A DNA stretch of 64,000 nt from Actinomyces sp. oral taxon 414 (GCF_001278845.1 NZ_CP012590.1:434001-498000), one strand, 5' to 3'; numbered from the stretch's first letter, positions 17,048 through 26,694 are shown. Notes: generated from the letters alone by a model not told the origin. Numbers and translations: made by a program.

Positions 17048-18360
17048 GCATCGTGGTCGAGCGCAGGAGGAGCGGAGCGCGAATCGCGCCCCTGTGGAAG
17101 AACCGGGACTACCTGCGGTGGTTCACGGGGGATCTGCTCGGCGACCTGGGCTCCTCCCTGAGGGGTTTCGCCATGCCCCTGGTGACTCTGGCCGTCGGCG
17201 GCACCGCCACCGCCTCGGGCCTCATCGGCACCACCGGCCGGATCGCCTACGTCGTCGGGCTCCTGCCCGGCGGCGTCATCGCGGACCGCACGGATCGGAA
17301 GCGGCTCATCGTAACCGGCCATGTCCTGCGGGCCCTCGTCTTCGGGGCGGTGGCCCTGGCCTGGTGGGCGGGACTGCTCGGTATCGGGGGCCTTGTCCTC
17401 GCCGCGGTGTGCTCCGGCGCGATGTCGGGGCTGTTCGGCCTGGCCTCGGACAGCGCCATCAAGCACGTCGTCTCCGACGAGCAGCTGCCCTCCGCCGCCG
17501 CGGCCAACCAGGCCCGGTCCAGTGCCGTCGAACTCACAGCCTCCCCCCTGGCCGGCCTCCTCATGACGGTCTCGCCCGCACTGCCCTTCGCGGCGGAGAC
17601 CGTCGGGCACGCCGTGGGCGCGGTCTGCGTCGCGCGCATCGAGACGGATATGAGCCCCGCGGGCCCGCGGGCGGGCCGGGCGGCGGATGGGGCGGCCGCA
17701 GCCGACGGGGCCGACGAGAAGGAGCGCCGCTCGGCGTGGAGCGACCTTCGGCGGGGGTGGCAGCTCCTCATCGGCAATCCCGTGCTCCTGACCCTCGTGG
17801 TGGTGTGCTCGCTGGGGAGTATGACGCTGACCGGCTTCAACCTCGCACTGGTGCTGTCGTGGAGGCTCCAGGGGGTCTCGCCGGCCCGGATCGGCCTTCT
17901 GCTCACCCTCGCCGGCGCGGCGATGCTCGTCGGGGCCGCCCTCTCCCCCGCCCTCACCTCGCGCCTGTCCGGCGGCACCGTCCTCATCGGGGCCGAAGCG
18001 CTCCACGCCGTCCTGCTCGCGGCATGCGCCCTGGCGACGAGTCCGGCGCACCAGGCGGTCCTCTTCGCCTGCGCCAGCGGCGTCCTGCCGGTGTGGAACT
18101 CCGTGGCCAGCGGCTACACGATGCATCTCATCCCCTCCCGGGACATGGGGCGCACCCTTAGTGCCGTCCAGGTGGTCAATATGGCGCTGCCGATCCTCGG
18201 TCCCGTCCTCGCGGGCTGGGGCCTGGACCGCGCGGGAGCCGTCCCCGCGCTCCTGGGCTTCGTCGCCGTGAACGCCCTCACCCTGGCGCTCCTCGCCGCT
18301 CGGCCGGGCATCCGCGCCCTGGGGAGCCCGCGCGATTGGGAAGGCGGCCCGGCCGACTGA
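17044..18360 (+). CDS. MFS transporter, probable RiPP or small-molecule exporter
   Basis: A 438-residue major facilitator with about 12 TM helices and the MFS loop signature GGVIADRTDRKRLI between TM2 and TM3. It resembles the EntS/MFS_3 type of exporter. The central loop (residues ~200-240) is long, hydrophilic and rich in Ala/Asp. The reading frame is intact. It overlaps the maturase remnant by 4 nt, so it likely once exported the modified peptide. Whether it is still expressed depends on read-through of the IS630 element. Confidence 0.85.
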   Translation: MSIVVERRRSGARIAPLWKNRDYLRWFTGDLLGDLGSSLRGFAMPLVTLAVGGTATASGLIGTTGRIAYVVGLLPGGVIADRTDRKRLIVTGHVLRALVFGAVALAWWAGLLGIGGLVLAAVCSGAMSGLFGLASDSAIKHVVSDEQLPSAAAANQARSSAVELTASPLAGLLMTVSPALPFAAETVGHAVGAVCVARIETDMSPAGPRAGRAADGAAAADGADEKERRSAWSDLRRGWQLLIGNPVLLTLVVVCSLGSMTLTGFNLALVLSWRLQGVSPARIGLLLTLAGAAMLVGAALSPALTSRLSGGTVLIGAEALHAVLLAACALATSPAHQAVLFACASGVLPVWNSVASGYTMHLIPSRDMGRTLSAVQVVNMALPILGPVLAGWGLDRAGAVPALLGFVAVNALTLALLAARPGIRALGSPRDWEGGPAD

Positions 18361-18471
18361 GCCGAGCGGCACGGAAGGAGGCGCGGGGCGGCGCCGTCGG
18401 CCACGTGTCGCAGCCCACGGGCGGAGGTGTGGGCAATCGGCCCGGGGTGTGGCAGGATGGATCACCGCTGA

Positions 18472-18544
18472 AGGGCAGTGGCGCAATTGGTAGCGCACCG
18501 GTCTCCAAAACCGGCGGTTGTGGGTTCGAGTCCCGCCTGCCCTG
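18472..18544 (+). tRNA. tRNA-Trp (CCA)
   Basis: 73-nt cloverleaf: acceptor AGGGCAG pairs with CTGCCCT followed by discriminator G; D arm GGCGCAATTGGTAGCGC; anticodon CCA at 18505-18507; T arm with GGTTCGAGTCC. CCA is not encoded at the 3' end. tRNA-Trp immediately before secE is a widespread bacterial arrangement. Confidence 0.96.
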
Positions 18545-18638
18545 CTGAGAACGGCGGATCTGTCGGGGGATCCCGTCGGTCCCGTCCTCTCGCCCGCCCG
18601 GGCGCTGACCGAGTCGTCGAATCCGAGGATCCTGAGCA

Positions 18639-18878
18639 ATGAGCCGAGGCGCAACCGCCGCCAAGAAGGGGACGCAGACCACGAGGCGCAATGTGTTCGC
18701 GCGCATCGCCCTGTTCCTCCGCCAGGTCGTCGACGAGCTCCGCAAGGTCGTGTGGCCCACCACCGGCGAGCTGTGGACCTACTTCTCGGTCGTCGTCGTT
18801 TTCATCGTCGCCCTTATGGCCTTCACCGAGATCCTCGACACCGTCTTCGACCGCGTTGTGATGTGGGTCTTCGCCTGA
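18639..18878 (+). CDS. secE: preprotein translocase subunit SecE
   Basis: A 79-residue single-span subunit that clamps SecY in the SecYEG channel. The amphipathic surface helix with the conserved [13 protein letters not shown] is followed by one TM segment ([15 protein letters not shown]). The short form with a basic N-terminus is normal for actinobacteria. It lies between tRNA-Trp and nusG as in most bacteria. Confidence 0.96.
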   Translation: MSRGATAAKKGTQTTRRNVFARIALFLRQVVDELRKVVWPTTGELWTYFSVVVVFIVALMAFTEILDTVFDRVVMWVFA

Positions 18879-18934
18879 CCGGCGCCCCTGCGCCCGTCGA
18901 GCCGACCTTTGAACCCATACGAAAGCAGGTAATC

Positions 18935-19660
18935 GTGTCCGAGGAGATCCTCCGCGAGGAGACCGAGACCCAGGCCGCCCAGGCCGTCGACGAGCAGACC
19001 GCCCAGGAGGTCGACCCCGTCGAGGAGTTCCGCCAGAAGATGTCCTCGCTGCCCGGCCAGTGGTACGTCCTGCACAGCTACTCCGGCTACGAGCGCCGCG
19101 TCGCCGCGGACATTATGGCCCGCGCCGAGAACTTCGAGCTCGAGGACTACGTCTTCGACGCCGTCGTGCCCATGGAGACCGTCATCGAGGTCAAGAACGC
19201 GGGCCGGAAGAAGGAGGTCTCGCGGGTGCGCCTGCCGGGCTACGTGTTCGTGCGCATGGACCTGGACGACCCGGAGACCTCCGACCGGGTGTGGCGCACC
19301 ATTAAGGACACCCCCGCCGTCACCGGCTTCGTCGGCGACCGCTACAACCCGGTGCCGCTGACCTTCGAGGAGGCCGTCTCCCAGCTCGGCCCCACCCCTG
19401 AGGAGGTCGCCGCCAGGAGGGCCGCCGCCCACGCGGCCCCCGAGCGGGGCGAGCGCGCCCGGGTCGCCGCCGACGGCCAGGTCTACGAGGTCGCCTTCGA
19501 GATCGGCGAGTCCGTTATTGTCACCGACGGGCCCTTCGAGTCCCTGCCCGCCACCATCTCCGAGATCCACCCCGAGACCCAGAAGCTCCAGGTGCTCATC
19601 TCCCTGTTCGGCCGCGATACCCCGGCCGAGCTCGCCTTCACCCAGGTCGCCAAGATCTGA
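18935..19660 (+). CDS. nusG: transcription termination/antitermination protein NusG
   Basis: 241 residues from a GTG at 18935 preceded by AGCAGG. An acidic N-terminal extension (residues 1-38, Glu/Gln-rich) precedes the NGN domain ([37 protein letters not shown]). The C-terminal KOW domain contains [19 protein letters not shown]. NusG binds the RNA polymerase clamp and couples it to Rho or the ribosome. The 56 bp after secE suggest co-transcription. Confidence 0.96.
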   Translation: MSEEILREETETQAAQAVDEQTAQEVDPVEEFRQKMSSLPGQWYVLHSYSGYERRVAADIMARAENFELEDYVFDAVVPMETVIEVKNAGRKKEVSRVRLPGYVFVRMDLDDPETSDRVWRTIKDTPAVTGFVGDRYNPVPLTFEEAVSQLGPTPEEVAARRAAAHAAPERGERARVAADGQVYEVAFEIGESVIVTDGPFESLPATISEIHPETQKLQVLISLFGRDTPAELAFTQVAKI

Positions 19661-19856
19661 CGGCGCCGACGACGCCGCCGGCCGGGCCGGGTCGGGGGCG
19701 TCGCGTCTCACAGTCCGAACCCCTGTGACGCCGCGCACCGCGCCCCGTGCCCGGGTCCGGCCGGGGCTAGGATGGCCACTTGTGCGCGCGCTTCGCGCCG
19801 CGCCCACCGCTGCGCGGCAGGCGCGCAGCTCTTCTCCGGACAAGAAGGACCACCAC

Positions 19857-20288
19857 ATGGCTCCCAAGAAGAAGGTCACCGGGCTCATTAAGCTCCAGAT
19901 CCAGGCCGGCGCCGCCAACCCCGCCCCGCCGATCGGCCCGGCGCTCGGTCAGCACGGCGTCAACATTATGGAGTTCTGCAAGGCGTACAACGCCGCGACC
20001 GAGTCGCAGCGCGGCAACGTCATCCCCGTGGAGATCACCGTCTACGAGGACCACTCCTTCACCTTCGTCACCAAGACCCCGCCGGCCGCCGAGCTCATTA
20101 AGAAGGCCGCGGGCGTGGCCAAGGGATCCGCGACCCCGAACACCGACAGGGTCGGTTCGCTGAGTCGGGAGCAGATCCGCGAGATCGCCCAGACCAAGAT
20201 GGCCGACCTCAACGCCAACGACGTCGAGGCCGCCGCCAGGATCATCGCCGGCACCGCCCGTTCCATGGGCATCGCCGTCGAAGCCTGA
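19857..20288 (+). CDS. rplK: 50S ribosomal protein L11 (uL11)
   Basis: 143 residues; begins [18 protein letters not shown] with the conserved [19 protein letters not shown], and ends in the rRNA-binding C-terminal domain ([20 protein letters not shown]). It forms part of the GTPase-associated centre. Ribosome site AGAAGGA precedes the ATG. A TAGGAT at 19768-19773 in the 196-bp gap after nusG may be its own -10 box; no -35 is clear. Confidence 0.96.
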   Translation: MAPKKKVTGLIKLQIQAGAANPAPPIGPALGQHGVNIMEFCKAYNAATESQRGNVIPVEITVYEDHSFTFVTKTPPAAELIKKAAGVAKGSATPNTDRVGSLSREQIREIAQTKMADLNANDVEAAARIIAGTARSMGIAVEA

Positions 20289-20380
20289 GCCGCCGCCGAC
20301 CAGTTCACACATCCTCAATACTACGAATCCCGTGGAAGGGCCTCGCGCGGCCCGTTCACCACGACTGCAAGGAGAAGCAG

Positions 20381-21070
20381 ATGCCCAAGCGCTCCAAGGC
20401 CTACCGCGCCGCCGCCGAGAAGATCCAGTCCGGAGTCCTCTACACCCCGGCCGAGGCCGTCAAGCTCGCCAAGGCCACGTCCGTCACCAGGTTCGACTCC
20501 ACCGTGGACGTCGTCCTGCGCCTGGGCGTGGACCCCCGCAAGGCCGACCAGATGGTGCGCGGCACCGTGTCCCTGCCGCACGGCACCGGCAAGACCGCCC
20601 GGGTGGTCGTCTTCGCCCAGGGCGAGCGCGCCCAGCAGGCCCTCGACGCCGGGGCCGACGAGGTCGGCGACGACGACCTCATCGCCAGGGTCGCGGCCGG
20701 CTGGACCGATTTCGACGCCGCCGTGGCCACCCCGGACCTCATGGGCCGGGTCGGCCGTCTGGGCCGCGTTCTGGGCCCCCGCGGCCTCATGCCCAACCCC
20801 AAGACCGGCACCGTGACCATGGACGTGGCCAAGGCCGTGTCCGACATCAAGGGCGGGCGCATCGAGTTCCGCGTCGACCGCGCCGCGAACCTCAACTTCC
20901 TCATCGGCAAGGTCTCCTTCACCGACGAGCAGCTGGTGGAGAACCTCCAGGCCGCCCTGGACGAGATCGTGCGCCTCAAGCCCTCGACCTCCAAGGGCCG
21001 CTACATCCTCAAGGCCACCATGACCACCACCATGGGTCCGGGCATTCCGTTCGACGTCACCAGGTCCTGA
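20381..21070 (+). CDS. rplA: 50S ribosomal protein L1 (uL1)
   Basis: 229 residues; [13 protein letters not shown] at the N-terminus and the L1 signature [18 protein letters not shown] in the centre, with the C-terminal [10 protein letters not shown]. It forms the L1 stalk that moves deacylated tRNA out of the E site; in many bacteria L1 represses its own operon. GGAG sits upstream of the ATG. It is followed by a strong hairpin, so the rplKA unit probably ends here. Confidence 0.97.
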   Translation: MPKRSKAYRAAAEKIQSGVLYTPAEAVKLAKATSVTRFDSTVDVVLRLGVDPRKADQMVRGTVSLPHGTGKTARVVVFAQGERAQQALDAGADEVGDDDLIARVAAGWTDFDAAVATPDLMGRVGRLGRVLGPRGLMPNPKTGTVTMDVAKAVSDIKGGRIEFRVDRAANLNFLIGKVSFTDEQLVENLQAALDEIVRLKPSTSKGRYILKATMTTTMGPGIPFDVTRS

Positions 21071-21090
21071 CCGGCCCCGACGCCCTCGCC

Positions 21091-21122
21091 GCGCCGGCCC
21101 GCCCCCGTCGGCGGGCCGGCGC
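21091..21122 (+). terminator. terminator after rplA
   Basis: Perfect 13-bp stem (21091-21103 with 21110-21122) and a 6-nt loop, starting 20 bp after the rplA stop. No U tract follows. It separates the L11-L1 unit from the kinase gene. Confidence 0.75.
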
Positions 21123-21202
21123 TCCCGCGTCCGGCGCGATGGGGCCGCCGGTCTCCTTGCGTCTTCGGCGGGGCGGGTATCTTGGGCCGTGTCCGGATTG
21201 GT

Positions 21203-23758
21203 ATGACGACTGGAACCCCTATGAGCTCAACGACCGTTCTCCCCCAGGGCGAGCCCCGTCGCCTGGGCAGCGCCTACGTCCTCGATGCGCGCATTGGCGC
21301 CGGCGCGCAGGGCGAGGTCTGGCGCGGCCACCGCGTCGAGAACCCCGGTACCCCCCTGGCCGTCAAACTGCTGCGCGCCGAGCTCCTGGACGACGGCGCC
21401 GTCGTCGAGCGCTTCATCAAGGAGCGCGCCACCCTGCTGCGGGTGCGCTCGCCCTACGTCGTGGGCGTGCGCGACATGGTCATTGAGGGCACTAGTTTCG
21501 CGATTGTCATGGACTTCGTCGACGGCGGCGACCTGCGCGGGCTGCTGGCCTCCTCCGGCCCCCTGCGCCCCGGCGAGCTGTGCCGGATGGGCGCGCTCAT
21601 GGCCCGCGGACTGGCGGCCGTGCACGACGCCGGAATCGTCCACCGGGACCTCAAGCCGGCCAATGTCCTCATCGACTGGGGGCCGCAGGGGCGCCCCGCG
21701 CCCGCCCCGCCCGCCGCCTCCGCCCCCGCGCCGCCGCCCGGCCCGGGCCGGCGGAGGGTGGACCGCTCCGCCGCCACCGTGCCCGAGGCCCTGGCCGCCA
21801 CCCGCGTCGTCGGGGCCGCCCAGACCTGCACGCCGAAACTGGCCGACTTCGGCGTCGCCCGCATCTGCGACACAGTGTCCTCCTCCCACGTCACCGGGGC
21901 GATCGGCACGCCGCTGTACATGGCCCCCGAGATCCTCGCCCCGCAGGCGCCGACCACCGCGGCCGACATCTACTCCCTCGGCGTGGTCCTCTACGAGCTG
22001 GCCTGCGGCGTCCCGCCCTTCACCGGCACCCCGGCCCAGGTCCTGGCCCAGCACGCCCGCCGCGACGCCGGTCGGCCCTCCGGGGTGCCCGACGAGCTGT
22101 GGAACCTGCTGGCCGCCATGCTGGCCAAGCACTCCGAGGCCCGTCCCCCGGCGGCGGCCGTGGCCGCCGAGCTGGAACGGCTGGGCCCGCTCCTGGCCTC
22201 CCTGCCGGCCTGCACTCCGCTCGCCGAGCCGCCGGCCTCCGCCCCCTCCCTCCAGCCCTACGACTGGGCGCAGGAGACCGCGCAGACCCGCTCCTCCGCC
22301 CCCACCTGGTCCTCCGCCCCCTCCGGTCCGACGGCGTCCTCGGCCCCCGCCCCCGCCGCCCCACCCGGCTACGGCTCCCCTGTGCGCTACGCCGCCCCCG
22401 GCTCCGCTCCGGACCCGACCGTCCCCTACCCGGCCTCCGCCGCGTCGGCCCCGGCCGGCCCGCAGCCCGACCCGGGCCCCGCCCCGCCGGCGGGCTACCC
22501 GTCCGCACCGCCGCGCCGTCGTCGCCTCATACCCGTCATCGCCGTCGTGCTCGTCGTGGCCCTCGCCGGCGGCGCCATCGCCTGGTGGGTGCTGGGGCGC
22601 AACCGGCTGCCCGACAGCCCCTCCCTGGCCGACGTCGTCGCCGCCGGCACCGTCACCGAGCTCCAGCGCATCCCGGACAGCTCCGCCCTGCGCGTGGCCC
22701 CCGACGGCGGCGCCCTGGCGACCGACGACTCGGGGACCTGGAGCCTGTACGACCTCAACCGCTCCAACCAGGCCGGCGTGTGGTCCGGCGAGTGCTCCGA
22801 GGCGGCCTTCTGGACGGCCGAGGCCCTCCTGTGCGAGAACAGCGGCTCCGAGGCGAGCCTGGTCAAGCTCGACGGCTCCACCTCCGAGGTCCCCGGCCCC
22901 GTCGACCACAACCTCATCGGCTCCACCGCCACCACCGCCGTGCTCATCGACGACTTCTCCTCCGGGTCCCTCATCGGCATGGATTCCTCCGGCAAGGAGA
23001 CCTGGCGGGTCTACGGCGACTTCTCCGGCGGGCGCGTGGACAACGGCTTCCTGGTCGCCTACGACTCGAAGAACAAGCAGGTGGACGTCATCGCGGCCGA
23101 CTCCGGCGCGGTGCTGCTGCGCCGGGACGTCAAGACCAGCCCCAACTTCGGCTCCCGGGACGAGCCCCTGCCCGGGGGCGTGGGCGTCGACGTCGGCCCC
23201 GAGGCCTTCTACGTCACCGACGGCTCCTCCTGGACGGTCTACGACGCCACCGGGAAGGAGGTCAGGACCATTAGTTCCTCGGCCCCCCGCACCTCCTGGG
23301 TGAGCTCGGCCCCGCTCAAGGCCGAGGAGCTGGCCGACCTCATCGCCGCGGCCCCCGCCTCGGGGGGCGTGGCCGTGCACGGCAGGAGCCGGACCGTCAC
23401 CGTCACGGTCGACACCGGCGCCTGCACCGCCGCGGTCGACGGGGTCACCATCACCGCCGCCCGGCCCGCCCAGAGCAAGGACTGCTTCCTGACCCCGCTC
23501 GGGCTCGCGGGCGACGACGACGTTCTCGTCCTCCAGTCCGGCCTCGACCCGGAGAACCAGGCCGCCAAGGACGCCGTCGTGACGGCCCACAGGCTCAAGG
23601 ACGGCGAGCAGACCTGGAGCATCAAGGGCGCCCTCAAGCGCGTCATCGCCCCCTCCGAGCAGGCCCAGGGCGAGGTCGCGTCCCAGCCCCGCCTCCTCAT
23701 GATCCAGGGCAGCTCCTACGACTTCAACGAGGTCCTCTACGCCGTCCTGCCCGAGTGA
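21203..23758 (+). CDS. transmembrane Ser/Thr protein kinase with extracellular β-propeller-like domain
   Basis: 851 residues. The kinase domain (~20-300) has glycine loop IGAGAQGEVWRG, Lys in LAVKLL, HRDLKPANVL (147-156), DFG (215-217) and YMAPE. A Pro/Ala-rich insertion lies between HRD and DFG: 66 residues separate the two aspartates against 18 in typical kinases. A Pro-rich linker follows (~350-440), then one TM helix (LIPVIAVVLVVALAGGAIAWW). The C-terminal ~400 residues outside the membrane show repeats with SGEC/SLYD-type strands, like a PQQ/WD propeller. The ATG at 21203 was chosen; another is at 21221; no Shine-Dalgarno is visible. It lies between rplA and rplJ, unrelated to ribosome assembly as far as I can see. 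Confidence 0.88.
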   Translation: MTTGTPMSSTTVLPQGEPRRLGSAYVLDARIGAGAQGEVWRGHRVENPGTPLAVKLLRAELLDDGAVVERFIKERATLLRVRSPYVVGVRDMVIEGTSFAIVMDFVDGGDLRGLLASSGPLRPGELCRMGALMARGLAAVHDAGIVHRDLKPANVLIDWGPQGRPAPAPPAASAPAPPPGPGRRRVDRSAATVPEALAATRVVGAAQTCTPKLADFGVARICDTVSSSHVTGAIGTPLYMAPEILAPQAPTTAADIYSLGVVLYELACGVPPFTGTPAQVLAQHARRDAGRPSGVPDELWNLLAAMLAKHSEARPPAAAVAAELERLGPLLASLPACTPLAEPPASAPSLQPYDWAQETAQTRSSAPTWSSAPSGPTASSAPAPAAPPGYGSPVRYAAPGSAPDPTVPYPASAASAPAGPQPDPGPAPPAGYPSAPPRRRRLIPVIAVVLVVALAGGAIAWWVLGRNRLPDSPSLADVVAAGTVTELQRIPDSSALRVAPDGGALATDDSGTWSLYDLNRSNQAGVWSGECSEAAFWTAEALLCENSGSEASLVKLDGSTSEVPGPVDHNLIGSTATTAVLIDDFSSGSLIGMDSSGKETWRVYGDFSGGRVDNGFLVAYDSKNKQVDVIAADSGAVLLRRDVKTSPNFGSRDEPLPGGVGVDVGPEAFYVTDGSSWTVYDATGKEVRTISSSAPRTSWVSSAPLKAEELADLIAAAPASGGVAVHGRSRTVTVTVDTGACTAAVDGVTITAARPAQSKDCFLTPLGLAGDDDVLVLQSGLDPENQAAKDAVVTAHRLKDGEQTWSIKGALKRVIAPSEQAQGEVASQPRLLMIQGSSYDFNEVLYAVLPE

Positions 23759-24086
23759 GGCGGGCGCGGGTCGACGCCCGGGCGTCGCCGGTTGCGTGCG
23801 GGGTCGTCGCTCCGTCCGCGCCATCCGCCGCGTCGCGGGTGCGGATGGGACTCGTGGGGCGGCCCGGGGTGCGGGTCGGCCGGTGGCGGGCGGCCCGGGG
23901 AGGTGAAAAGGTGGCCGGCGCGGATCTTTCGGGTGCGCGGCGGCTCCTGTGCGTTCGGACAATGGCGTCATTGCGCCACTTCGGGACGGGCCGCATCCGG
24001 GAAGGAGGGTGAAAGATATGCGTCGACCACCTTTTCGGGCCCCGTGCTCCACGATCATGACCGCCCTGGCCTGCGAATCCAATGGG

Positions 24087-24092
24087 TATACT
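24087..24092 (+). promoter_or_regulatory. candidate -10 box (TATACT) before the OmpA-domain lipoprotein
   Basis: TATACT, preceded by TGGG, lies 65 bp before the ATG at 24158 and is the only strong -10-like hexamer in the 399-bp gap 23759-24157. No convincing -35 box is seen. The rest of the gap is GC-rich without a credible gene. Confidence 0.4.
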
Positions 24093-24157
24093 CTCAAAAT
24101 GCACAGGGCACGTGTCGAACCTTATCCACATTCTCGTTCCGGTAAGGAGTTCTTATC

Positions 24158-25735
24158 ATGAAGTCCGTATCGCGCCGGTCGGTCCTGGTGGGTTCCGTCG
24201 TGATGGCGGGCGGAACCATGCTGGGCGCCTGCACCGGAAGTTCGTCGAAGGGTGGCGGGGGCGCTGCGGGCACGCCCGCCGGTTCCGGTTCCTCCACCCC
24301 CGCTCCTGCGAGCAGTCCGGGCGCTGCGGGTTTTCGCAGCGGCTGCTCCGGTGTGGAGTGGGATCTGGAGGCGGGCCCGGCGGTAGTGAGGGACGGCATG
24401 ACGATCCTGCGCCTGTCCTTCTCGCCGGTGTCCGAGAACTCGGTTTCCCTGGGGTCAAGAGTATTCTCGACAATCGACCCCGGTGCTGATGCGATTAATG
24501 GGATCCAATTGTTATCACTGGCCAGTTCCACCATGTATCCGAAAGTCGGTGGATCCGAGGGAAAGGCGGCGACTCGCGTCTCCCCGGGTGAGGATGCGGA
24601 GTTGTTCCCGATTTTCGGAGCGGTACCCCAGGATACTGGGACGGTGGAGGTGTTCCTGCCCCATTTCGGAGTGGTGGCGGGTGTTCCCGTGGTGGGGGAG
24701 GCCGAGGCCGGGTTCGACGTCGCAGGGGCGCTGTCGGGAGCCGACCCGGATACGAGTAAGGCCGGACCCTACAGTATCGGATCCGCGACCTTCGTGGCGG
24801 ACGGCTCATCGGACACCCGGAAGGACAGCACGTCGACGACGGTGACGGTCAGCGGTGATGTCACCTTCGCGTCGGACTCGGCCGAGCTGAGCGGTCAGGC
24901 GGATGCGGTGCTGGCCTCGGCGGTGGAGCAGATCAAGCGGTTCCCCTCGGGCGGGGGCCTGGCGATCACGGGTCATACGGATGATGTGGCCGACGACGCC
25001 CACAATCAGACCCTGTCCGAGCAGCGGGCCCGGGCGGTGTCGGACCGGTTGAAGCAGCTGGTCGATCTGTCGAAGTGGACGGTGGAGGCGACCGGGAAGG
25101 GCGAGGGCGAGCCGCGCGTGCCCAATGACTCCGATGAGCACCGGCAGGCCAATCGGCGGGTGGAGGTCGTCCTGACCCCCTCCAATCCCGCGGAGGGGGA
25201 GGGGAGCGGGGTGGGCGCGTCCCCCGCCCCCGCGTCCCCGTCCGCGGGATCCGGTCAGATGCCGCAGGCCCAGGGTCCGGTGGGCACCGGCGCGGACGGG
25301 GTGGACATCACCATCGATTCCGTCGTGGTGCACGTGTGGATGGAGAAGGTGACGCGCGTGGGCGGCTATCTCGTCGGCGAGCTCCTCATGCGCACGGACT
25401 CGGAACTCTCACTGCCGGTATCGGCTTTTATTCTTCCATCAGAATGGCAGGGAGTCCTGCGGGGCCAGTTGCTCAATCGGGTTTGCAATCTGACCCTTCT
25501 GAGCGGTGACACCCATTACCTGGAGGCGTATTACGCGGCCGCGGCCGAGACTTTCTATCCTCTTGCGGACACTTTCACCCTTGTGGTGAAGAGCGGTCAG
25601 GTGCCGACCCGCTTCCCCGCGGTGTGGCCGGACACCGGGCAGGACGCCGTCGTCCTCGATCTGCCCGGCGGCAAGAAGATGCACCAGGACGCCCTGCGCC
25701 TGCGACTGACCGACATCCCCGTCGTGGAGGGCTGA
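24158..25735 (+). CDS. lipoprotein with OmpA-like peptidoglycan-binding domain
   Basis: 525 residues. The N-terminus combines a twin-arginine-like SRRSVLVGS with a lipobox LGAC (Cys25), so the protein is probably lipid-anchored outside the membrane. A Gly/Ser/Pro-rich linker (26-60) leads to a β-rich region. An OmpA-like domain follows at ~225-345, recognisable by VTFASDSAELSGQADAVL, ITGHTDDVADDAHNQTLSE and the Arg-rich RRVEVVL; such domains bind meso-diaminopimelate or similar cell-wall stems. A Pro/Ser linker and another β-rich domain end the protein. The RBS TAAGGAG is clear. The peptidoglycan-binding function is inferred from the domain. Confidence 0.82.
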   Translation: MKSVSRRSVLVGSVVMAGGTMLGACTGSSSKGGGGAAGTPAGSGSSTPAPASSPGAAGFRSGCSGVEWDLEAGPAVVRDGMTILRLSFSPVSENSVSLGSRVFSTIDPGADAINGIQLLSLASSTMYPKVGGSEGKAATRVSPGEDAELFPIFGAVPQDTGTVEVFLPHFGVVAGVPVVGEAEAGFDVAGALSGADPDTSKAGPYSIGSATFVADGSSDTRKDSTSTTVTVSGDVTFASDSAELSGQADAVLASAVEQIKRFPSGGGLAITGHTDDVADDAHNQTLSEQRARAVSDRLKQLVDLSKWTVEATGKGEGEPRVPNDSDEHRQANRRVEVVLTPSNPAEGEGSGVGASPAPASPSAGSGQMPQAQGPVGTGADGVDITIDSVVVHVWMEKVTRVGGYLVGELLMRTDSELSLPVSAFILPSEWQGVLRGQLLNRVCNLTLLSGDTHYLEAYYAAAAETFYPLADTFTLVVKSGQVPTRFPAVWPDTGQDAVVLDLPGGKKMHQDALRLRLTDIPVVEG

Positions 25736-25788
25736 GACGACTGCAAAGACCCGTTCGTCCCGGAACCCGCGCGTCCGGCGCCGCCGCC

Positions 25789-26556
25789 TCAGGCCCCCGC
25801 CCCCACGGCGAGGAGCCAGGCGAGCCAGGCCCCCACGATGAGATAGGGCCCCATGGCGATCATCTGCCTGCGCCCCACGACGCGCGCCGCCATGAGGACG
25901 AGGGCGCTCAGCCCGGCCAGGACCACGCCCGCCAGCGCCCCGCCCAGGGCGACATCCCGGCCCAGGGGCCCGAGCCACAGGCCGGTCAGGGCGCACAGTT
26001 TGACGTCGCCCATTCCCAGGCCGGAGGGCAAGAGCGCCAGGATCAGGGCCGCCCCGCCGAGCCCCAGGGCGCACAGCGCCGCGCGCGCCGGCGGGGCTCC
26101 GGCCCGGGACGCCGTCGCGCCCGCGACGAGGGCGGCGACGGCGCGCCCGATGAGGGCCGCCCCCAGCCAGGCCGCGGCCGCCCCCAGGAGCCGGTTGGGC
26201 AGGCGGTGGCACACGGCGTCGACGCTGCCTGCCACCACCAGCAGCGCCACGACGGGCACGGCGACGAGGCCGTCTACCCAGCGGTGGTGGACCAGCGCCC
26301 ACAGCGCCGTCGTCGCGCACGCCGAGGCGGCCAGGGCGGTCTGCGGCCCCGCGCCGAGCAGTGCGCGGCGGCGCACGACGGGCGGCGGATCGTCTCCGGC
26401 CTGCTCGGCCCCGGCCATGAACCCGGCGACGTAGTCGCGGGCGAACCGGGAGGCGGGGCCGGCCACCGCGGCGGCGCACGCCGAGGCGGCCGCGGCGACG
26501 AGAGGAGCCGTAACGACGAGAGGGGCCGCGACAATGAGAAGGGTCACAGTGGGCAC
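25789..26556 (-). CDS. A24-family prepilin peptidase
   Basis: A 255-residue polytopic membrane protein with about 6-7 TM helices. Both catalytic aspartates of the aspartyl prepilin peptidases are present: the first in VVAGSVDAVCHRLPNRLL and the second in the GxGxGDVKL motif (SGLGMGDVKLCALTGLWLGP). It lacks the N-terminal methylase cysteines of PilD, like TadV/CpaA types. It would process type IV or Tad pilins, but no pilin or pilus gene occurs in the window. It runs against the flanking genes and converges on the lipoprotein gene. Confidence 0.85.
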   Translation of the reverse strand: MPTVTLLIVAAPLVVTAPLVAAAASACAAAVAGPASRFARDYVAGFMAGAEQAGDDPPPVVRRRALLGAGPQTALAASACATTALWALVHHRWVDGLVAVPVVALLVVAGSVDAVCHRLPNRLLGAAAAWLGAALIGRAVAALVAGATASRAGAPPARAALCALGLGGAALILALLPSGLGMGDVKLCALTGLWLGPLGRDVALGGALAGVVLAGLSALVLMAARVVGRRQMIAMGPYLIVGAWLAWLLAVGAGA

Positions 26557-26659
26557 GGCCCCAGCCTCTCATGCCCCGGGGCGGGCGGCCCCCGCGCAGG
26601 CCCCGGCCCCCGCCGGGCCGGCGGTGACCGATCGCACCTCGCCTCCACCGCCCGTGCGC

Positions 26660-26690
26660 TTGCGCCCCGGGGGAGGGGAGCGGCTAGGGT
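26660..26690 (+). promoter_or_regulatory. promoter of the rplJL operon
   Basis: TTGCGC (26660-26665) and TAGGGT (26685-26690), 19 bp apart, lie immediately before the L10 leader. The spacing is at the long end, so moderate confidence. Confidence 0.45.
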
Positions 26691-26694
26691 GTGC

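Noticed and set aside
22240..22500. GC-rich, proline-coding low-complexity tract
   Set aside because: It is the juxtamembrane linker of the kinase in frame, not a regulatory repeat.
21227..24097. 956-codon antisense frame opposite the kinase gene
   Set aside because: Low-complexity Gly/Ala/Arg-rich translation; a shadow of the high-GC coding strand.
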